Part shown: positions 23,538 to 37,142 of the stretch, piece by piece
How the letters are laid out: each line of letters begins with the position of its first letter
Position numbering within the stretch: position 1 is the first letter of the stretch
The notes under the pieces: model-generated
Told to the model about the DNA's origin: nothing
Databases searched by the model: none
What the model saw: the letters and a program-made list of their open reading frames with translations, nothing else
Position numbers and translations under genes: made by a program
Source of the DNA: Gorsachius magnificus
Lineage: Eukaryota; Chordata; Aves; Pelecaniformes; Ardeidae
Reading direction: 5' to 3'
Assembly (NCBI GenBank): GCA_034008185.1
Contig: CM067081.1
Location: forward strand, 149,326,258-149,390,257
Length of the DNA: 64,000 nt

Positions 23538-23612
23538 CATGGGTTTCTGTGGAGTGACTAAACCAAGCAAATTTTCCTTTCTTCTTATCGGGCAAGCCAG
23601 CTGGAGTGCTTC
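23538..23612 (-). CDS. CACNA1C: CACNA1C alternative exon 9* (25-residue I-II loop insert)
   Basis: This is a 75-bp cassette exon. After the A of exon 9 it supplies GA (Arg), then STPAGLPDKKKGKFAW and FSHSTETH, then G, which forms Val with TG of exon 10. Its length and both phases (1/1) match the known mammalian exon 9*, and KGKFAWFSHSTETH is nearly the mammalian sequence. In mammals this exon is enriched in smooth muscle and shifts activation to more negative voltages. The donor is GTAATG. The acceptor CTTGTCTGTGAAAG is weak because purines sit just before AG, as expected for an optional exon. UGCAUG motifs lie 56 bases upstream and 104 bases downstream. Confidence 0.93.
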
Positions 23613-23668
23613 CTTTCACAGACAAGATGATCAGTGTCAAGTACCAGGAACAAGACATCAATAGAGAA

Positions 23669-23674
23669 CATGCA
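23669..23674 (-). promoter_or_regulatory. UGCAUG (RBFOX-type) motif upstream of exon 9*
   Basis: Plus-strand CATGCA is TGCATG in the transcript, 56 bases before the start of exon 9*. An intronic UGCAUG upstream of a cassette exon usually mediates RBFOX repression, and RBFOX2 is reported to repress exon 9* in mammals. The assignment rests on motif and position only. Confidence 0.55.
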
Positions 23675-25798
23675 GCCAGTGACAGGCAAAAGAAAAAAAC
23701 AAGGAACTCAGCTTACACATGACATCCACTTCTGTCTGAAAACTTCATCATGTGAATTAAAAGTACAAAATTAAAAACAAAGGTATATGGAAGTATGAAA
23801 TATAACATCATCAGAGGATAATTCTTCCTTGTTTTCTGCTCTTTTTTATATCCGCCTTCTGAGAACGTGAAGTTGTTGAATTTAAGTTTATGGATAAAAT
23901 CCTTTCTCCTTTATATCAATGTCAACATTCATCTTGTTTGACTGTCTGACTTATTGAAATTGATGAGACTAAGGCAATCACAATTTGTCCTCAGGTTATC
24001 TCCTGACCCCTAGGGTCAGAATGTGGACTAGCCAATTTCTGAATGAGGTTCCTTGGCTTTCTTCCCTAAACTGCTGCAATATCTAGAAACTCTTAAAACT
24101 GTCAGAGCTGCTAAAGGAAAGGTGTTGGGGTTCTCACATTTCCCTGTCTTTCTCCATCTCTAGAGATTAACCACCTTCATCCAGCACTCGGATGTACACT
24201 GCCTTATCCAAACTAGGATACCCCTAGACTATATCTCATGATTTCCATTTGAGTTTACATGTGGCACTCGCCTTCTGATGTCCTCCTGCTGCATGGCTTT
24301 TCATGAATTAGTTAATGTTGATCCTCTGCCTATTACGCACAAATGTCCTTAGCCCACACAGATCAGATGTGCACGCACAGAGAAGTCTTAGAGCTTACTT
24401 CACACTTCCCTAACCTTACCGCTGCAGAAAGCCAAATTAAAGTGAGGGATGCAGGTGCAGTGGCACATGGGCTGAAGAGACTCCTGTGGTTCAGGCTAGC
24501 TCGCTGGCACTAGCTCACAAGCATTCATTACACTGCACTGATGGAAAATGTTAAGAACAATAAAAAGTATTAAGATGGTATCAAGTAGAAGAGGAATGAC
24601 GGCCTAGAAGTTAAAGGTCAGGACAGACAGGAGATTAGGACTGTATTCCTCACTGTGGTATGCTCCCAGCAGGGCAATCACTTATTTTACGTGGCACCTC
24701 ACATCACCTTCAACATCAGGGGATAATCACATGTGCAGATGCTGTGACCTTCATTCAGGCCAGTTAACAAATCCTGAAAGCAGAAGATGCTGCAGGAGAG
24801 GTGTTTGTAAAATGAGGCTGAATATAAAAGGAAGTAAACTAAATACTGCCCAGATGGCTCTCTTATCTGACTCGGTTCTCAGAGACACAGACCTTGTGCC
24901 CACAGCCCGGCTCCAGTCTAGAAACAAGTCAGGCATTTTTTACAGTCTGGGTAATTAATGACTGGAACCATGTACCAAGAATGCTGGTGGTAAATTCACC
25001 ACAGGAATGTTTTAATGGGGAAGAGATGTTTTTTCTAAATGGTAGGCTTTAGTCCAGACCAGAGTTATGTTTAGGACCATGGTATACAGACTGCACCACC
25101 TCACTGGCCACTTCCTCCTTGTAATTTTGGGAGCTGAGACAAAAGCAAAGAAGAGGCAAATGCAGATTTCCTCCCATCTGAGCACCGAGCAACTTAGCAG
25201 TGGAAATCCTGGTGCCTTGCCTCCTGTGCCATGTGTGTTCAGTGACTTAGGCACTCTTAGAGGAGTGGTTCTCTGTCAGCTTCAGGAAATCCACTGCTTG
25301 TAACCAAATCAGAGATCCCCAGGGTGCTTGGTTCTGCCAGGTGTAGAGGGCACACTGTCTCTCTGTGGGCTCCTCACTTAGCGACCTTCAAGCAGATCAT
25401 TAAATCTTCCATCTACCACATACTTTGGATCGAAGGTGCTTCAGTGTCCAAACTGCAGCATGGGCAAGGCAGTGGCTGATCCCTGTGCATACTATTCAAC
25501 TGCCCCACCTAACAGTCTAAGGTATTAGGTCAAGCAACCAAACACCAATGCTGTATATAGGTGACTTCTTGACAGTAGATAACAACTCTGCTCCCTCACC
25601 CCTCCATCCTAAGTGACAGCAGATTGTTAAAGGGGTGACAAGGGATTTCCATCAGGCAGTTTGCCTTTTCTGGACTACACCAGGAGCAGCAGTGCAGCTA
25701 ACAGGGCAATGAGTTCATAGAGTGGGTGGCTTGCTTCAACCAAACCAGTGAACCACTAACAACACAGGGACAGGTCCCATAGAAGATATTATATATTT

Positions 25799-25971
25799 CA
25801 TAGAATGGTTTGGGTGGGAAAGGACCTTTAAAGATCATCAAGTCCACCCCCCTTGCCATGGGCAGGGACATCTGTCCCTAGATGAGGTTGTTCAAAGCCC
25901 TCTCCAACCTGACCTTGAAAACTTCCAATGATGGGGCATCCACAACTTCTCTGGGCAACCTGTTCCAGTGT
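25799..25971 (-). mobile_element. CR1 LINE 3'-end fragment
   Basis: It begins with CATAGAATGGTTTGGGTGGG (the reverse complement of the CR1 tail) and continues through AGATCATCAAGTCCACCCCC, a GGGCAGGGACATCT box and CAACCTGTTCCAGTG. The element is therefore in the minus orientation, the same as CACNA1C. Only the last 170 or so bases of the LINE are present. It is among the best-preserved copies here. Confidence 0.93.
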
Positions 25972-28900
25972 ACTTGTTCCTGGTGCAAATTATGGTGACT
26001 TTGCTTGTATAGCAATTTTTTGGGGGATTTATCATCACATCCATAATTCCCTCTGGTTGATGAAATCTCTCATTAGTTACATATTTTCTAGGTAGCATAG
26101 CAATTTTTTTAAAGGGAAGTGAAACAACTTTTTAAAGGCATGCAAGAATCTCAGTTTCAACAGAGTGGAAATCTGAAGGACCAGTAGGTTTTATAGTCTC
26201 TCTACAGTTGCTTCTGAAGCCTTTGCACTTACATCTTTCCACAGTGTTGCTCATCTCTGAACGTAGACTTTTTTGCTGGACTACCTAACCTCCAATTTCA
26301 CATTACTTATATAGCATTCCTGCAGCAACTAAAGCAACAACAAAGCTATGTAGCTGCTTCCTTAAAAATGAATCTGAGAAATTCTTCATGTTATGTTAAT
26401 TCTACCTCTGAGACCCAGCAGTCAGAAACAAGGACAAAGATTGGGCAGTCTGTGACTGGCTAGACAGACAGATGTGCAAGACCCTTTGAGAGCCTCTGTT
26501 CCATGTCACTGGCATCAAGCACTGATACCAGCTCTACTCTTGCACTAACATATGTCCCTCCTCCGACGAAATGGCCCATGGACAAGCAATGAATTATTAG
26601 ATGGCAGGTTGCCAAAAGACAGCCAACCGCTGAAACAGAAAGCTGGCACAAGAAAATACCCTTCTGTGTAGCCCTAAGGCAATTTTTCCTTTACACACTT
26701 TACACATATTTGCTCTCAGTTCAGAGATATCATTTCCACTGTTGCATCTTGCATTTATGACATATTTGTCATCTCAGCAGTGGAAGTAATTCTAATATTC
26801 AGATTTATCTCCATGGATTATACAACGTTGCCACACTTGTTGCTGAATCTCACTTTAATACTGTGATAACTTAAGACCCAGAGAAGATCATGCCTGGGCA
26901 AAGGGTGCCCAGTTCCACAAACATAGGCAACACATACATTTTTCACAGATTTTAATGGGACATGTTACTACATGAATTTGCAGATCTGGGCATTAGTTTC
27001 AGAATTAGATATTTCAGAGGCTATTCACAATTGCCTGACTTTACATCTCTGATTTAGCTGTTTGAGTTAGGCTACAGAGGCAGGTAGATTCCTATCACAG
27101 GTTTTCTGAACGCCACACTGATGTCTCCCTCAACTGTATGGACAGGCTGGGCATGTACCTTATACCCTTGAGTTGGTTACCTGACTTGAAACAGTGTGAC
27201 TACCTGACAGTATGTACATTCATACTGAAAAAGACCCGTGGCGGGTTTTCAGATTAAGAAAAGCAACGACACGCTTGATTGTGTTTTCTAATATGCTGCT
27301 CACTTAGACTCCAATCTCTCCAACACTTCAATGTCTACTGGTATTGAATCACTTTGCAAAGTATGGGTCTAAATTACTCCTTTTGCCCACGCTGGCATTC
27401 GAGGTCAGAAGGACCTGACGTCACTCCACCATTTCACCTTATTGTGTCACCTTGGCCGTATGATCAAGCCTTTCTCCATATCTGTTCAGTTTCTCTAAAA
27501 GGGGGTTTATAATTCTGCATTCACCTTGCAAACCTCTCTGAGATCTGCAGATGAAACACATTACAATAAGCACTAAGTACTATAGTTATTACTGAGGCTA
27601 ATGTCTCCCAAGCGGGACTCTGCAGAACTATAAAGCAAATCTAAAGAGTAAAGAAGTCCTGTGAATTATCCAATTGGGATTTAAGATTTCTTTTTCCATC
27701 AAGCACAACAAGAATAAATTGCAATATCCAGGCTGCTGCTTCTTTTAACAGAATGTGCATCAAGTGAATGACTTTGTCTCCAGTAAAACCCCTGCTTCCT
27801 GTGGTGCCTCTCATGCCCATCTTTCATGAATGAGTCTATGGGCAGCTGTCAGAATATCGATTGACTCATATATTTTTGGTGGAGAGCTCTTACTTTAATT
27901 AATACATGAACATTGCCTAGCTTTCTTCTTCTCATGCCTGTTTTGGAAATGCTGCACTCTTAATTTAAATAAGATACAGCTTTCATTCTGCTACACGCAT
28001 ACAGTGTCTTGGGAACAATCAATGAGTAAGTTCTTAAATGCAAGCAGCATGCAGAAAGTAAACTGCAGAGGTAAATGATTAGTTTTCTCTAGATCTCCTG
28101 ATTTTGTCAGGAAGATATACCAGCTATGACTGAGGAACTCCACTGGGTTTTCTGTTTTGAAAAGGAGTTCTGCAATAGGAAAGCTTCTACAGGAGAAGAG
28201 GAAAGGAAACTTGAACTATATGTAGGATTTTGGTGGTTACATACCTCCCAAAGTATAGACTGAATGCATTGATAAACCTAGCACAATAAAAAAAAAAATC
28301 CAGAAAAATTCTGAAAATACTTAGAAAATGCTTACCAAGGGCTCAGAGCTCAATGCTCATACAGACATCATACGCACAATGTTACATTAAATACACGTAA
28401 CATATACACTTTGCAAAACCTAATTTTGGGTTACATGCAAATGACTGCAATTGCAAGGAGAAAGCTTGGTTCACACTTTCACTCAAGGTCAGCCACAGAA
28501 TCTAGGATAGTAACAAAGAGCCATAAAGTGATTGCCAGTTGTGTCTGCTTCAGTCAAACAGAAAAAGGCTTTTGGTAAAAAGATCTTTACACCAGTGAAT
28601 CAGCAGCAAAGATGTTGCAGCTAGCACGTAGTAACAAGGCTTGTCATTACAGTAAAACCCTGGGCATTGGACTGTATCAGAGAAGACTGATGCAGTGTAG
28701 CACAGTTTACTGAATGGAGCAGTAGAAAGTAGGAACGCTGCCAATAGTGAGATGGAGTATCATATGGTCAAACATTTCATTCACAGATAAATTATATATT
28801 TTACAATATAAATTGCAGTGTTTATTTTTTATATAAAAAGACTTGCTTTTGCACGTCCTCCTCCCCTCTGGAGTGTCACCATATGCACATACACATCCTA

Positions 28901-29870
28901 TGATGTTGATGGGACATAGCCTTGGGCTAAGTGAATTTATTCCATACCCAAAGAGGAATAGGAGAGAGAGCAATATGTATCAATTGTGCAGGCATGTGAT
29001 TAACAGATCTGTCATTACCGCATGCAGGTTACTGAGCACCTATGAATGTATTACCTTGCCACTAATTAATCTTCTTGGGATGTACTTCAGTACAAATAAA
29101 CTCCTCAGCTACTTGAAACAGCTGTCATTTTTCTTCTTTTTATAGCAACATTGACAGCAATACCCAGCATTCCACAAATATTTGTTCATTTCAGCCAGTG
29201 AGTGGAATGCACATTGCACAGAGGACCACATAACGGGCTCAGTCAAACTCCCGGCCCTGCCAAGAGGCGGCCTTGGCAAGCCTCATGCATCTTCTGTTCT
29301 GTATTTGAAAGGAAGAACTTAAAATCCTCTTTGCGCTTCCCTGCGTGAAGGGCGAAGGTATTCTTTGCATAACCTGTGGTATCTCAAATATCTGGTCAAC
29401 ACAGGATGTAGGACTCCCCCAAAAGCAGACTTTACAGAAAGGAGACTATAAAAAGGGCACGCCAAGCAGTCTCCCCGGGTAACTGGTTGTTCTGCTGAGC
29501 AAGCATCTAAGTCTGCAGTAGGAGTCCATTCGCTGCAGAGTATTTGCCTGCAAGTGCAATAGAAGTAACTCTTAATCCCTGTGGCTGAAGGAGGACAGAT
29601 GGGCTGGGTCACAGGGTGACAGTGCTGCTACCAAAACAGATATTGAAAGATGTCTCTCTCCTGAATCTGAGTCATCCTATGACATCCTAAACCGGTTTTC
29701 TTGTCTGATAAATGACTTGTATTGTTTGCCTCGCTAGGAGCAACAACCAATGTGCCAAAGTGCAAGGCATTTACTTGCCAGGACATGGTTTATAGAGTAA
29801 GTTTCTGGTGACAATCTAATACTTTTTAGCAACCCCTCTGGTTCCCCACAGAATTATGAAGCTATTCATT

Positions 29871-29935
29871 AAAAAAAAAAAAAAAGAAAAAAAGGAAAGA
29901 AAGAAGAAAGGAAAAAAGGAAAAACAAAACAATTG
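29871..29935. repeat. Poly(A) and A/G-rich low-complexity tract
   Basis: A run of adenines is followed by irregular AAAG and GGAAAA units, a homopurine stretch on the plus strand and homopyrimidine in the transcript. It could be the decayed tail of a retroposon, but no body is recognisable upstream. Confidence 0.7.
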
Positions 29936-31055
29936 AGGATCTATGACCCTTTCAACAGTATTTTGTGATGGTGAACAAATCACAACAGCACATTCTGACT
30001 GGTTCTGCAAGATTTCCCTCCCAGTCTTTATGATTTTTAGTACAGGAAGGTTAGACAAGCAGCAGTGCCATCAAATGTGCCTGAATCTACCCTGCAAAAT
30101 ATACATGGGAACAACAAGCAGGAGCATCTCACTTGAAAACCAGGATTCTATTATCTCAGCCTGGTCTGGCAGGCGCCTTAGAAATGGGGGCCTGAGAGCT
30201 GCAAATGCTGTAGATAATGTGTTGGGAAGCGATACAAACATTGATCATGAACAAAACAACTAACCACAAAGAAAGTGCGCTCAAGACAGTAAAACTGACA
30301 ACTAAAAGAAAAAATTCCTCCTGCTTTGATCGCTTTTGTCCCTCTAATAACCATGACACTATTCATATTTTGCTCACTAGCATTGTTATTAATGAAAATA
30401 CTCAGCACATAAGTTTCAAGCACAAATGTGGTTTTAAAGCAAGGCCATGCGTTTCCTGAAATTCCTGTCCACAGGGAACTTCTGCACCTGCCCACCCATA
30501 CAAATATACACCTGGGTGGTGAATCAGTAACTTTGAGGAGGATCTCTACTTCAGCAAAAGCATCTTTTGTACTTTCAGTTCACAGCCCCATGAATCCATC
30601 TTCCCTGCAGAGTCCAGAAGCAGCAAAAAAATTATAAAACCTAGTTCCAACTCGATATGCTTAGGTCATCAGAAACTCTCCAGGGAGTGCTGCTTGCCAC
30701 CTAGATTGCTAAGCTTCAAAGTGACTGAGATGCAGCTCCAGCTGTTTTATGACATTCCTGCCTGTCACAAGCCATTTCGAGGTGGGTGATGCCTGAGAAC
30801 TCATTGAGTGGCCTAAAGGCTGTGAGCTAGAGCACGTAAGAGGATGCATTGGGATGGCAGGGACTGTTGGGATGGTGCAGCGAGTGGGGAGTCATGCCCC
30901 GGTAGCTCCCAATGGAAATCTTTCCCGGAGGGAGCTCGCACAACCCTGCAGCCAGGGAGCTTAGGCAGGAATTGTGCAAGCGAGAAGGTAGGACTATGTC
31001 TGGTATAGAAGGAGGAAACTATTCTGCAGGCTGGCACTTGTTGGCAGAACATCAC

Positions 31056-31072
31056 AAAAAAAAAAAAAAAAA
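31056..31072. repeat. 17-base adenine run
   Basis: An uninterrupted A17 lies on the plus strand within the exon 9-9* intron. No retrocopy was recognised next to it. Confidence 0.8.
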
Positions 31073-33043
31073 GGAAAAGTGAATGCGAGGGAGAAATCAG
31101 GCTGTATTATTTCAAAGGCAGCTGGGCAGAGGCTGGCCCACAGGTGAAGGGACTGCGGGAAAGAACAAGTGACTGAAATATTTTCAACTGAAATACCACT
31201 GTGCAAGCTGGAAGAGTAGTGTATGCTTCCTGCATCTGGGAAGACTTAATTTAGGAGTGACTTGCTTAAAATATTTAAGCACTGATATTATCAAGAAAAC
31301 AGAGCAGCAAGGCCCTGTCCATCTGAACAGTCCCCTTGCACAGGCAGTGCCTGACAGAGATTAATTCTCAGCAAGTGCAGACATTTTCTAATGGCAGTAT
31401 TCCTGTGGGATGTGTGAGAAGGCTTCTGGATGATGCCTTCCTTGATGGTAAACACTCAAGCAATTCAGTTCACTGATCGACAAGTACAGCAACACACAAA
31501 TCAGATCTAGGTCACTCTGGAGCCAGGGCTGTGTGAAAGTGCTGGACCCCTGTAGTTGCATTCATGGATCACACTGAACAGATTCTATTCAGCTTCATGA
31601 TCTGAAAGGGAAATGACCTCTCCTATTCTGAAATGTGCATAAAATTCTGTTTTGAAACCCTATCCTGCTACATTTCTTCTGCGCCTAGTAAATAAAATGC
31701 TTGTGATTTTCTGTGCGGCTCCTGCATGTGGTGTTCCTTCAGACACTTTTGCTAACATAATGACTAGTCTGATACTAGACACTATTATCACAATATCATA
31801 TGAGTCAGAAGCATGAGACATGCTAGCTGGGCAGGCTGTGTGCTACTGTGCAGCCAGGAGAAAAGCAAAGAATTGAAGTTAAAGAGTTTTGCCCTTAAAG
31901 TCGGCTTGTCAAACCTGTAATTAAAGCTTTTACACCTCTTGAGTAGGGCATTGAGAATAGGTCAATTACCCCAAGCCAAAGAAACAGGAATTTCCTAGTG
32001 GCCTTGAATAGACTGAGAGAATAGATTCCTAGTTTGCAAATACTTCTAGCATGCAGGAGAGCGAGGGACTGATAACAACAGCTTGAGCTAAGCTTAGTGT
32101 GGGCAGGTGTTATGCAAGCTTCCCTCACACAGCTGTGTTAAAGCAAGTCATTTGTGACCTGGCATAGCCCCGTTATTCTGCTCGTGGTTCTTCAAACAGC
32201 TAGATAATACACTTATATTTTGATCTGCGCATCTGTGGAGATCCACACAGCTCTGTCACAGCGTCCTTGTTCTGATGGTTAGCCCTTCTCCTACTTCAGC
32301 CTATGGATTTCAATGTAGTTGGTAACATCCTCATCCTGATCTCCAATGACCCCCATGTTACCTACCCTTGGGTTCACTTCAAGACCTCTGTAGTCTGCAC
32401 TTAGAGGGACACGCCTGACTGCAGTCCTTCCTCAAGTGGATGAGGACGAGTGAGATGCGTTGTGCTCTGGTTTGTGAAATTTGTAAATGGAAATGAGGAT
32501 GTGAGCAGCACTACAAACACCCATAGGCCCTAAAGCTGAATTTGAATTTAGGCCTCAAGTTCTGAGAGGCCAATTCTCTAATCTGTTGATTTACCTCTAC
32601 AATCCTGCTAACTGAAGAGCTGCTGTAATCAGCAGGCAGACTCAGTGCCACAGCTATTTTCAGTTCAGTTCCCCACTTGGAAACATTTTCCTTCCCCCGC
32701 CACCTCTCCAGGCTTGATGTTGTTTATGAGATAACTGGGATGGAGAGACCTGCTTTTCTTCCCAGGAGCAAATACAACTGGAGGTTTTTATCCTATTAGC
32801 CAACTGTACTGGAGTGGATGGGAAGTTTCTCACCCAATAAGCAGAAGTGAGTGGGCAGAGAGTGAGAGCGTGACTGCTGCTGCCAAAGCTGTGGCTGTAG
32901 CAGGGTCCTGCTGCAAGCTTCCCAGGCTTCCCACCAGAGCGCTGCGAAGGGCTGGGTGCCATTCACAACCATCAGTTCTTCTCAGCTGCACCAGCACTGG
33001 CTATCAATTTGGTAATATACATACTAGTTCAGCTGTGTAATGT

Positions 33044-33173
33044 CGCCCAGACTCCTCGACTCCGAGCTCTGCCGCTGGAACATCGCAGCGTCACAGACCT
33101 CCTGTCAGCTACAGCTCATCGCCCTGCTCTGCTGCGCTGCCTTCACAACAGCAGGGTCAACTTCCTAACCCCG
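33044..33173. other. Local CpG cluster within intron
   Basis: Eight CG dinucleotides fall in 93 bases (33044-33136) and another at 33172, in DNA that is otherwise CpG-poor. The patch is too small for a classic CpG island. It may mark a regulatory element or simply a GC-rich stretch. A plus-strand open frame (33009-33482) runs through it but has no recognised domain. Confidence 0.4.
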
Positions 33174-36100
33174 CTTGCATTTAAAACAAAATACTATTAT
33201 CTTTGCCTCCTTGTGTGCTTGCTTGTGAATCCATTTAAGAAAGCAATGGATTACTCGAGCTACCTTGCAGTCAGGGGCAGGAAAGGTGGAGGATGTGACA
33301 GTTTCCCCAGGAGAGCTCTGCTAATGTACCTCCTGCCCACCCCCGCCCCAGCCTGGCCAGGTCTCTTAGAGGCTTCCTGGTTTGACCCCATCTCGCAGAG
33401 AGCTCTTGGTCTGGCCCAAGGAATACAAGGTCTGGACCTCAGTATTTACCTTTCTGCACATGAATTTCAAGTTATAATATAAAATACATAAGGGACGGAA
33501 AAGAGATAGGTAGATAGGTCATGATGAATACACACTTAGATCAAGGGGGGAAAAAAGCTTGTATCAGAACAGTTTCTATTACAGTTGGTCTTACCGCATT
33601 CTTCTATCTACCAAGAACATTTTAAAGACATTCAGCTTACAAGATCCTTATTGAAGGTTCTAGTTTTACTAATTTCTTCCTGTGTGTCTTTGGACCAACC
33701 ACACTCAGTTGCATCCTCTGAGGCGCTGAATGGGATTCTTGACCTGGGATATGCCCTTCCAACTACCACACCATGAGAGTACAAGCCCCAGCTGCTATAT
33801 TTTATCTGTCAGTCCACAATGAAGGTCTTGGGTATAATAAAGTGTCTAAATTGGCATTAGATGAGTATGCTTAGGCAGCTGAACCCCATCTATACTAGCT
33901 TTGGTTTCCTGTAAAAAACAACCACATACACAGACTTTTAATTTGTGTATATACAGTGCCAGGCAAACCGTGGCTTTGATCTCGGCTGGCATTACTGTAA
34001 TACAACTGATTCTCACCCCCAACAGTTGTTTCTAACTGCAAACTCATGCTCCATGTCCCTCAGATACCATTACTGAACACCTAAACCTCTCTTCTGACAG
34101 TTCTTTATACCACATTAAAAAACCCTTGGGGTTTCAGCTGCTATCAGTCCTGCTCACCAATGCTTTTTTCTCAATGAAGAGACTCTTAAGGCTGTACCCG
34201 CAATGATAACTGATTTTCAAACACATGGGTCATTCTCACTGACTTCAGCAGAAAGTGCAGAAGACTCCACGGTTTTTAAAACCACTTTATAAGTGCCCTT
34301 ATAGAGATTTAAGAGCACACAGTAGGCATCTAAAAAAAAGTGGCCTTGCTGTATAAATACTCAGCTTGGGAGTCTGTGGCATTTCTTCCTAAAATTTTCA
34401 GTGGAGATCCTGGTACTGAATGCCTTTTATGCCTCTCTAACCATGGGAAATAAAACATGCTCAATTCATCGGAAGGTATGGCAATGGCAGTTTTCTTACA
34501 TGTTTCTCTAGTTTCCCCTAATGTCCTTTCTTGAGAAGTGGAATCACAGTGTCAGTAGATAAATCTTGACAACTTCAAGAAGGACTTCCCAACAGGGCAG
34601 CTGGAGATTAATTTATTTGCACAAAGGTGTCTTCCCCAGATATATAAACAATGGATTCTCTCTAAGACCTTACCTTCAAAGATATTTCTCTGTAACATGT
34701 TAGTACTGTAAGAGAATTCCTACATCAACATAAGTCTCTCTTCCAGCAGGCAAAACAGACGTGTTATCGCACCAGACAGTCTTTGCTAGGGAAATAGCTT
34801 TTATAGTAGATAAACATAATGCCCTGTCAACATTAATGTCAGCTTCTATATGCTGTTGCTGGTCACACATCACTGCTCTAGCAGTTCTCGGTGTAATGTT
34901 TGCGCTCCCAGTTACAAGAGTCAGGGAAGAGAGAAGCTAGAAAAAACTGTAAGTTGAACAACACAAGCCAGATCCTCAGTTGCAAGAGAGCAAGAGAGTG
35001 TGTAGATCACCACAAAAATTTTTCAGTCACAGAGGATCTTACAGGAAGGGTTTTTTTTTTCCCAGATGTGAACTGCAGCAGCCTGGGAGTTTATCTAACT
35101 TACGTAGCTTTTGATGACTGCAAGGGAGTAAGAATTAAAATTGAGCTTGTGGCAGAAATTAGCACAGTTTTGGAGTTTGCTCTCCACACTGCCCTCCTTC
35201 CACACAAAAGTGGCAGCAGTGGCACAGAGATTTGGTAGGTGCTCACTGCAGTGACCCTTACAGGGTCAGTCAGTTATCTCAGAGCTGTCACTATTCACCA
35301 CCACTCACTCAAGAAGCTGGCTGCTGGAGTCCGACACATGCCTCAGTTTGGCCCACCTTCCCCAAACTGAAAAGTTACTCTGCTCTACTTTCTAGAAATA
35401 CTTTTCCCACTTCATCAAACAATGTCAGGCTTTCTGATGCTATGTTGGAACAAATTACTTCAGAATTACAGATTGTAACTTTGGCCATAGCTGTGTCCTG
35501 AGGCTTCCCAAATATCAGCAGCTCTTTCTTCTTTTGCTCTCCATTCAAACAAAGAAACAAATTGTTTTCTCCATACTGTGCTTTGACATAAAACGCAGAC
35601 TTGAGATAAACAGCTTCTACATGGCATTTGGTTAGATGGGATTTACCTACCCTCAGCAGAGAAGGAAGGGGAAAACAGTTTTCAAACAGTTGCTTGCTTT
35701 TTGTTTTATGATCAAAGATTCCTTTCAGCCAGAAAGAAAGAGAAACGGGGAAGTTGTGAAATCTACAGAACAATGAACTCAAATGCTGCTTTTTGATAAA
35801 AGCTGGGTTGTTAAATTATATTACTAATAAAAAGCAAGCCTGTTGATTAACTTACAGAGTGAACCATCTATACATTCAGGGGGACAAGAAAATTGTTTCT
35901 ATTAAAACGATTAAGATGATTATGGTGAATTCCCAGAGAAGGCAAATAGTTCAAAACCACCCTGACCAAACCATTAAATGCCTTATGTGATACAATCCAA
36001 GGTCAAAAAATCTGGTCTAGAGGGCAGGGAATGGTGTGAGAGACTCTGGCACTGAGAGGGTGGGTGACCTTGAGAGCAGGGTTTAGCCTTTCTGTGCCTT

Positions 36101-37058
36101 GTTCTTTAAATTAGATGAACGAGCGCAGAACAACATTTCTCCCCTCTCCAAATATTAACCCGCATACTGGTTTTAAAGGATCAATGTCGTACATTAAGCA
36201 TTTCTAAGCATAACTTAAACCCCGAAGTCTTAAATTTCACTTCATTAAGAAAACTCATTTTTTCCTCTCCATGTATTTCCTCTCTTTTCCTCTTGGGAAG
36301 GGGGAGGAAGACAAAACAACCATGGATAAGGCCCTACTGCTTCCTTGCTTTTTCACTCACACACACAAAAGAAAGCAACACGTAAAGAGGTTTAGGAGGG
36401 AAGTCTACTCTCAGTTTTGTTTTCATTCCAATAGGAAAAAATTCAAATGTTGGCATCGTGATTTTGTTGATGAAGATGAAACATGGGGCAAAAGTGGAAG
36501 CAGAATCACCCCAAATGATCTTTCTTTTGCTACTTCAGCTGCACAGAAAGTTACACAATGAAAGCAACACTTTTAAATGGCAGCTTTACTTTCTCTCACC
36601 TACAGCACTGAATATCATTGCCCAATGTACTCTGCTACTGCAGCTGCCTAAAGGGTCACTAGGGAACCTCAGAAATACTTTCTCATTCTTTTCTGATAGA
36701 TGTTGCTTTAACTTTTTAGGATATAAAAGTTTATCTGGTTGCAATCCCACATTTCCTTAAGTACAGTTATGGAAGCAAAATGCTAATTAATGACAACGGG
36801 TCACATTTGTGCCAGATACAACTGTATTTTAGCCAGTGGAATTATGCACTGGGCAAACAGTACTATCTGGACTATTCAGTCCTATAAGCGATTTCAAATC
36901 CAGAATACCTCATGCTTGCCCTTTGGCGGACAACTGTTACGCAATACTGGTCATGTGTGAGCACAGAGAAGCCTCTGGCACATGAAGACCTCACACTGGG
37001 CAACGTTTTCAAGTGCTGACACTTGCATGTTTTGTTACTGACCTCAGATGAAACAGAT

Positions 37059-37142
37059 TGGGGCCCAAGTCCTTACCCAGGCAAAATCCCCAGCAACTTC
37101 AGTAGGATTTTTGCCTAAGGACTGCAGGAGTGATTCAGCCCA
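37059..37142. repeat. Probable ancient amniote dispersed repeat
   Basis: The sequence has the form GGGGCCCAAGTCC, CAGCAACTTCAGTAGGATTT, GATTCAGCCCAATG, a pattern I associate with an old repeat common in birds, turtles and crocodiles (ATTGACTTCAATGGGA core, GGCCC flank). Similar pieces occur near 39945-40015, 43801-43880, 44840-44930, 46935-46985 and 59590-59650. The family name is not assigned. Confidence 0.45.

Noticed and set aside
31056..31072. Poly(A) run as the tail of a processed pseudogene
   Set aside because: No exon-joined coding sequence or known retroposon body lies upstream, and no flanking direct repeat was seen.
33009..33482. 157-codon plus-strand open frame over the CpG cluster
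   Set aside because: No recognisable domain or gene-like context. Frames of this length are expected by chance in a window of this size, so it was kept only as background to the CpG cluster.
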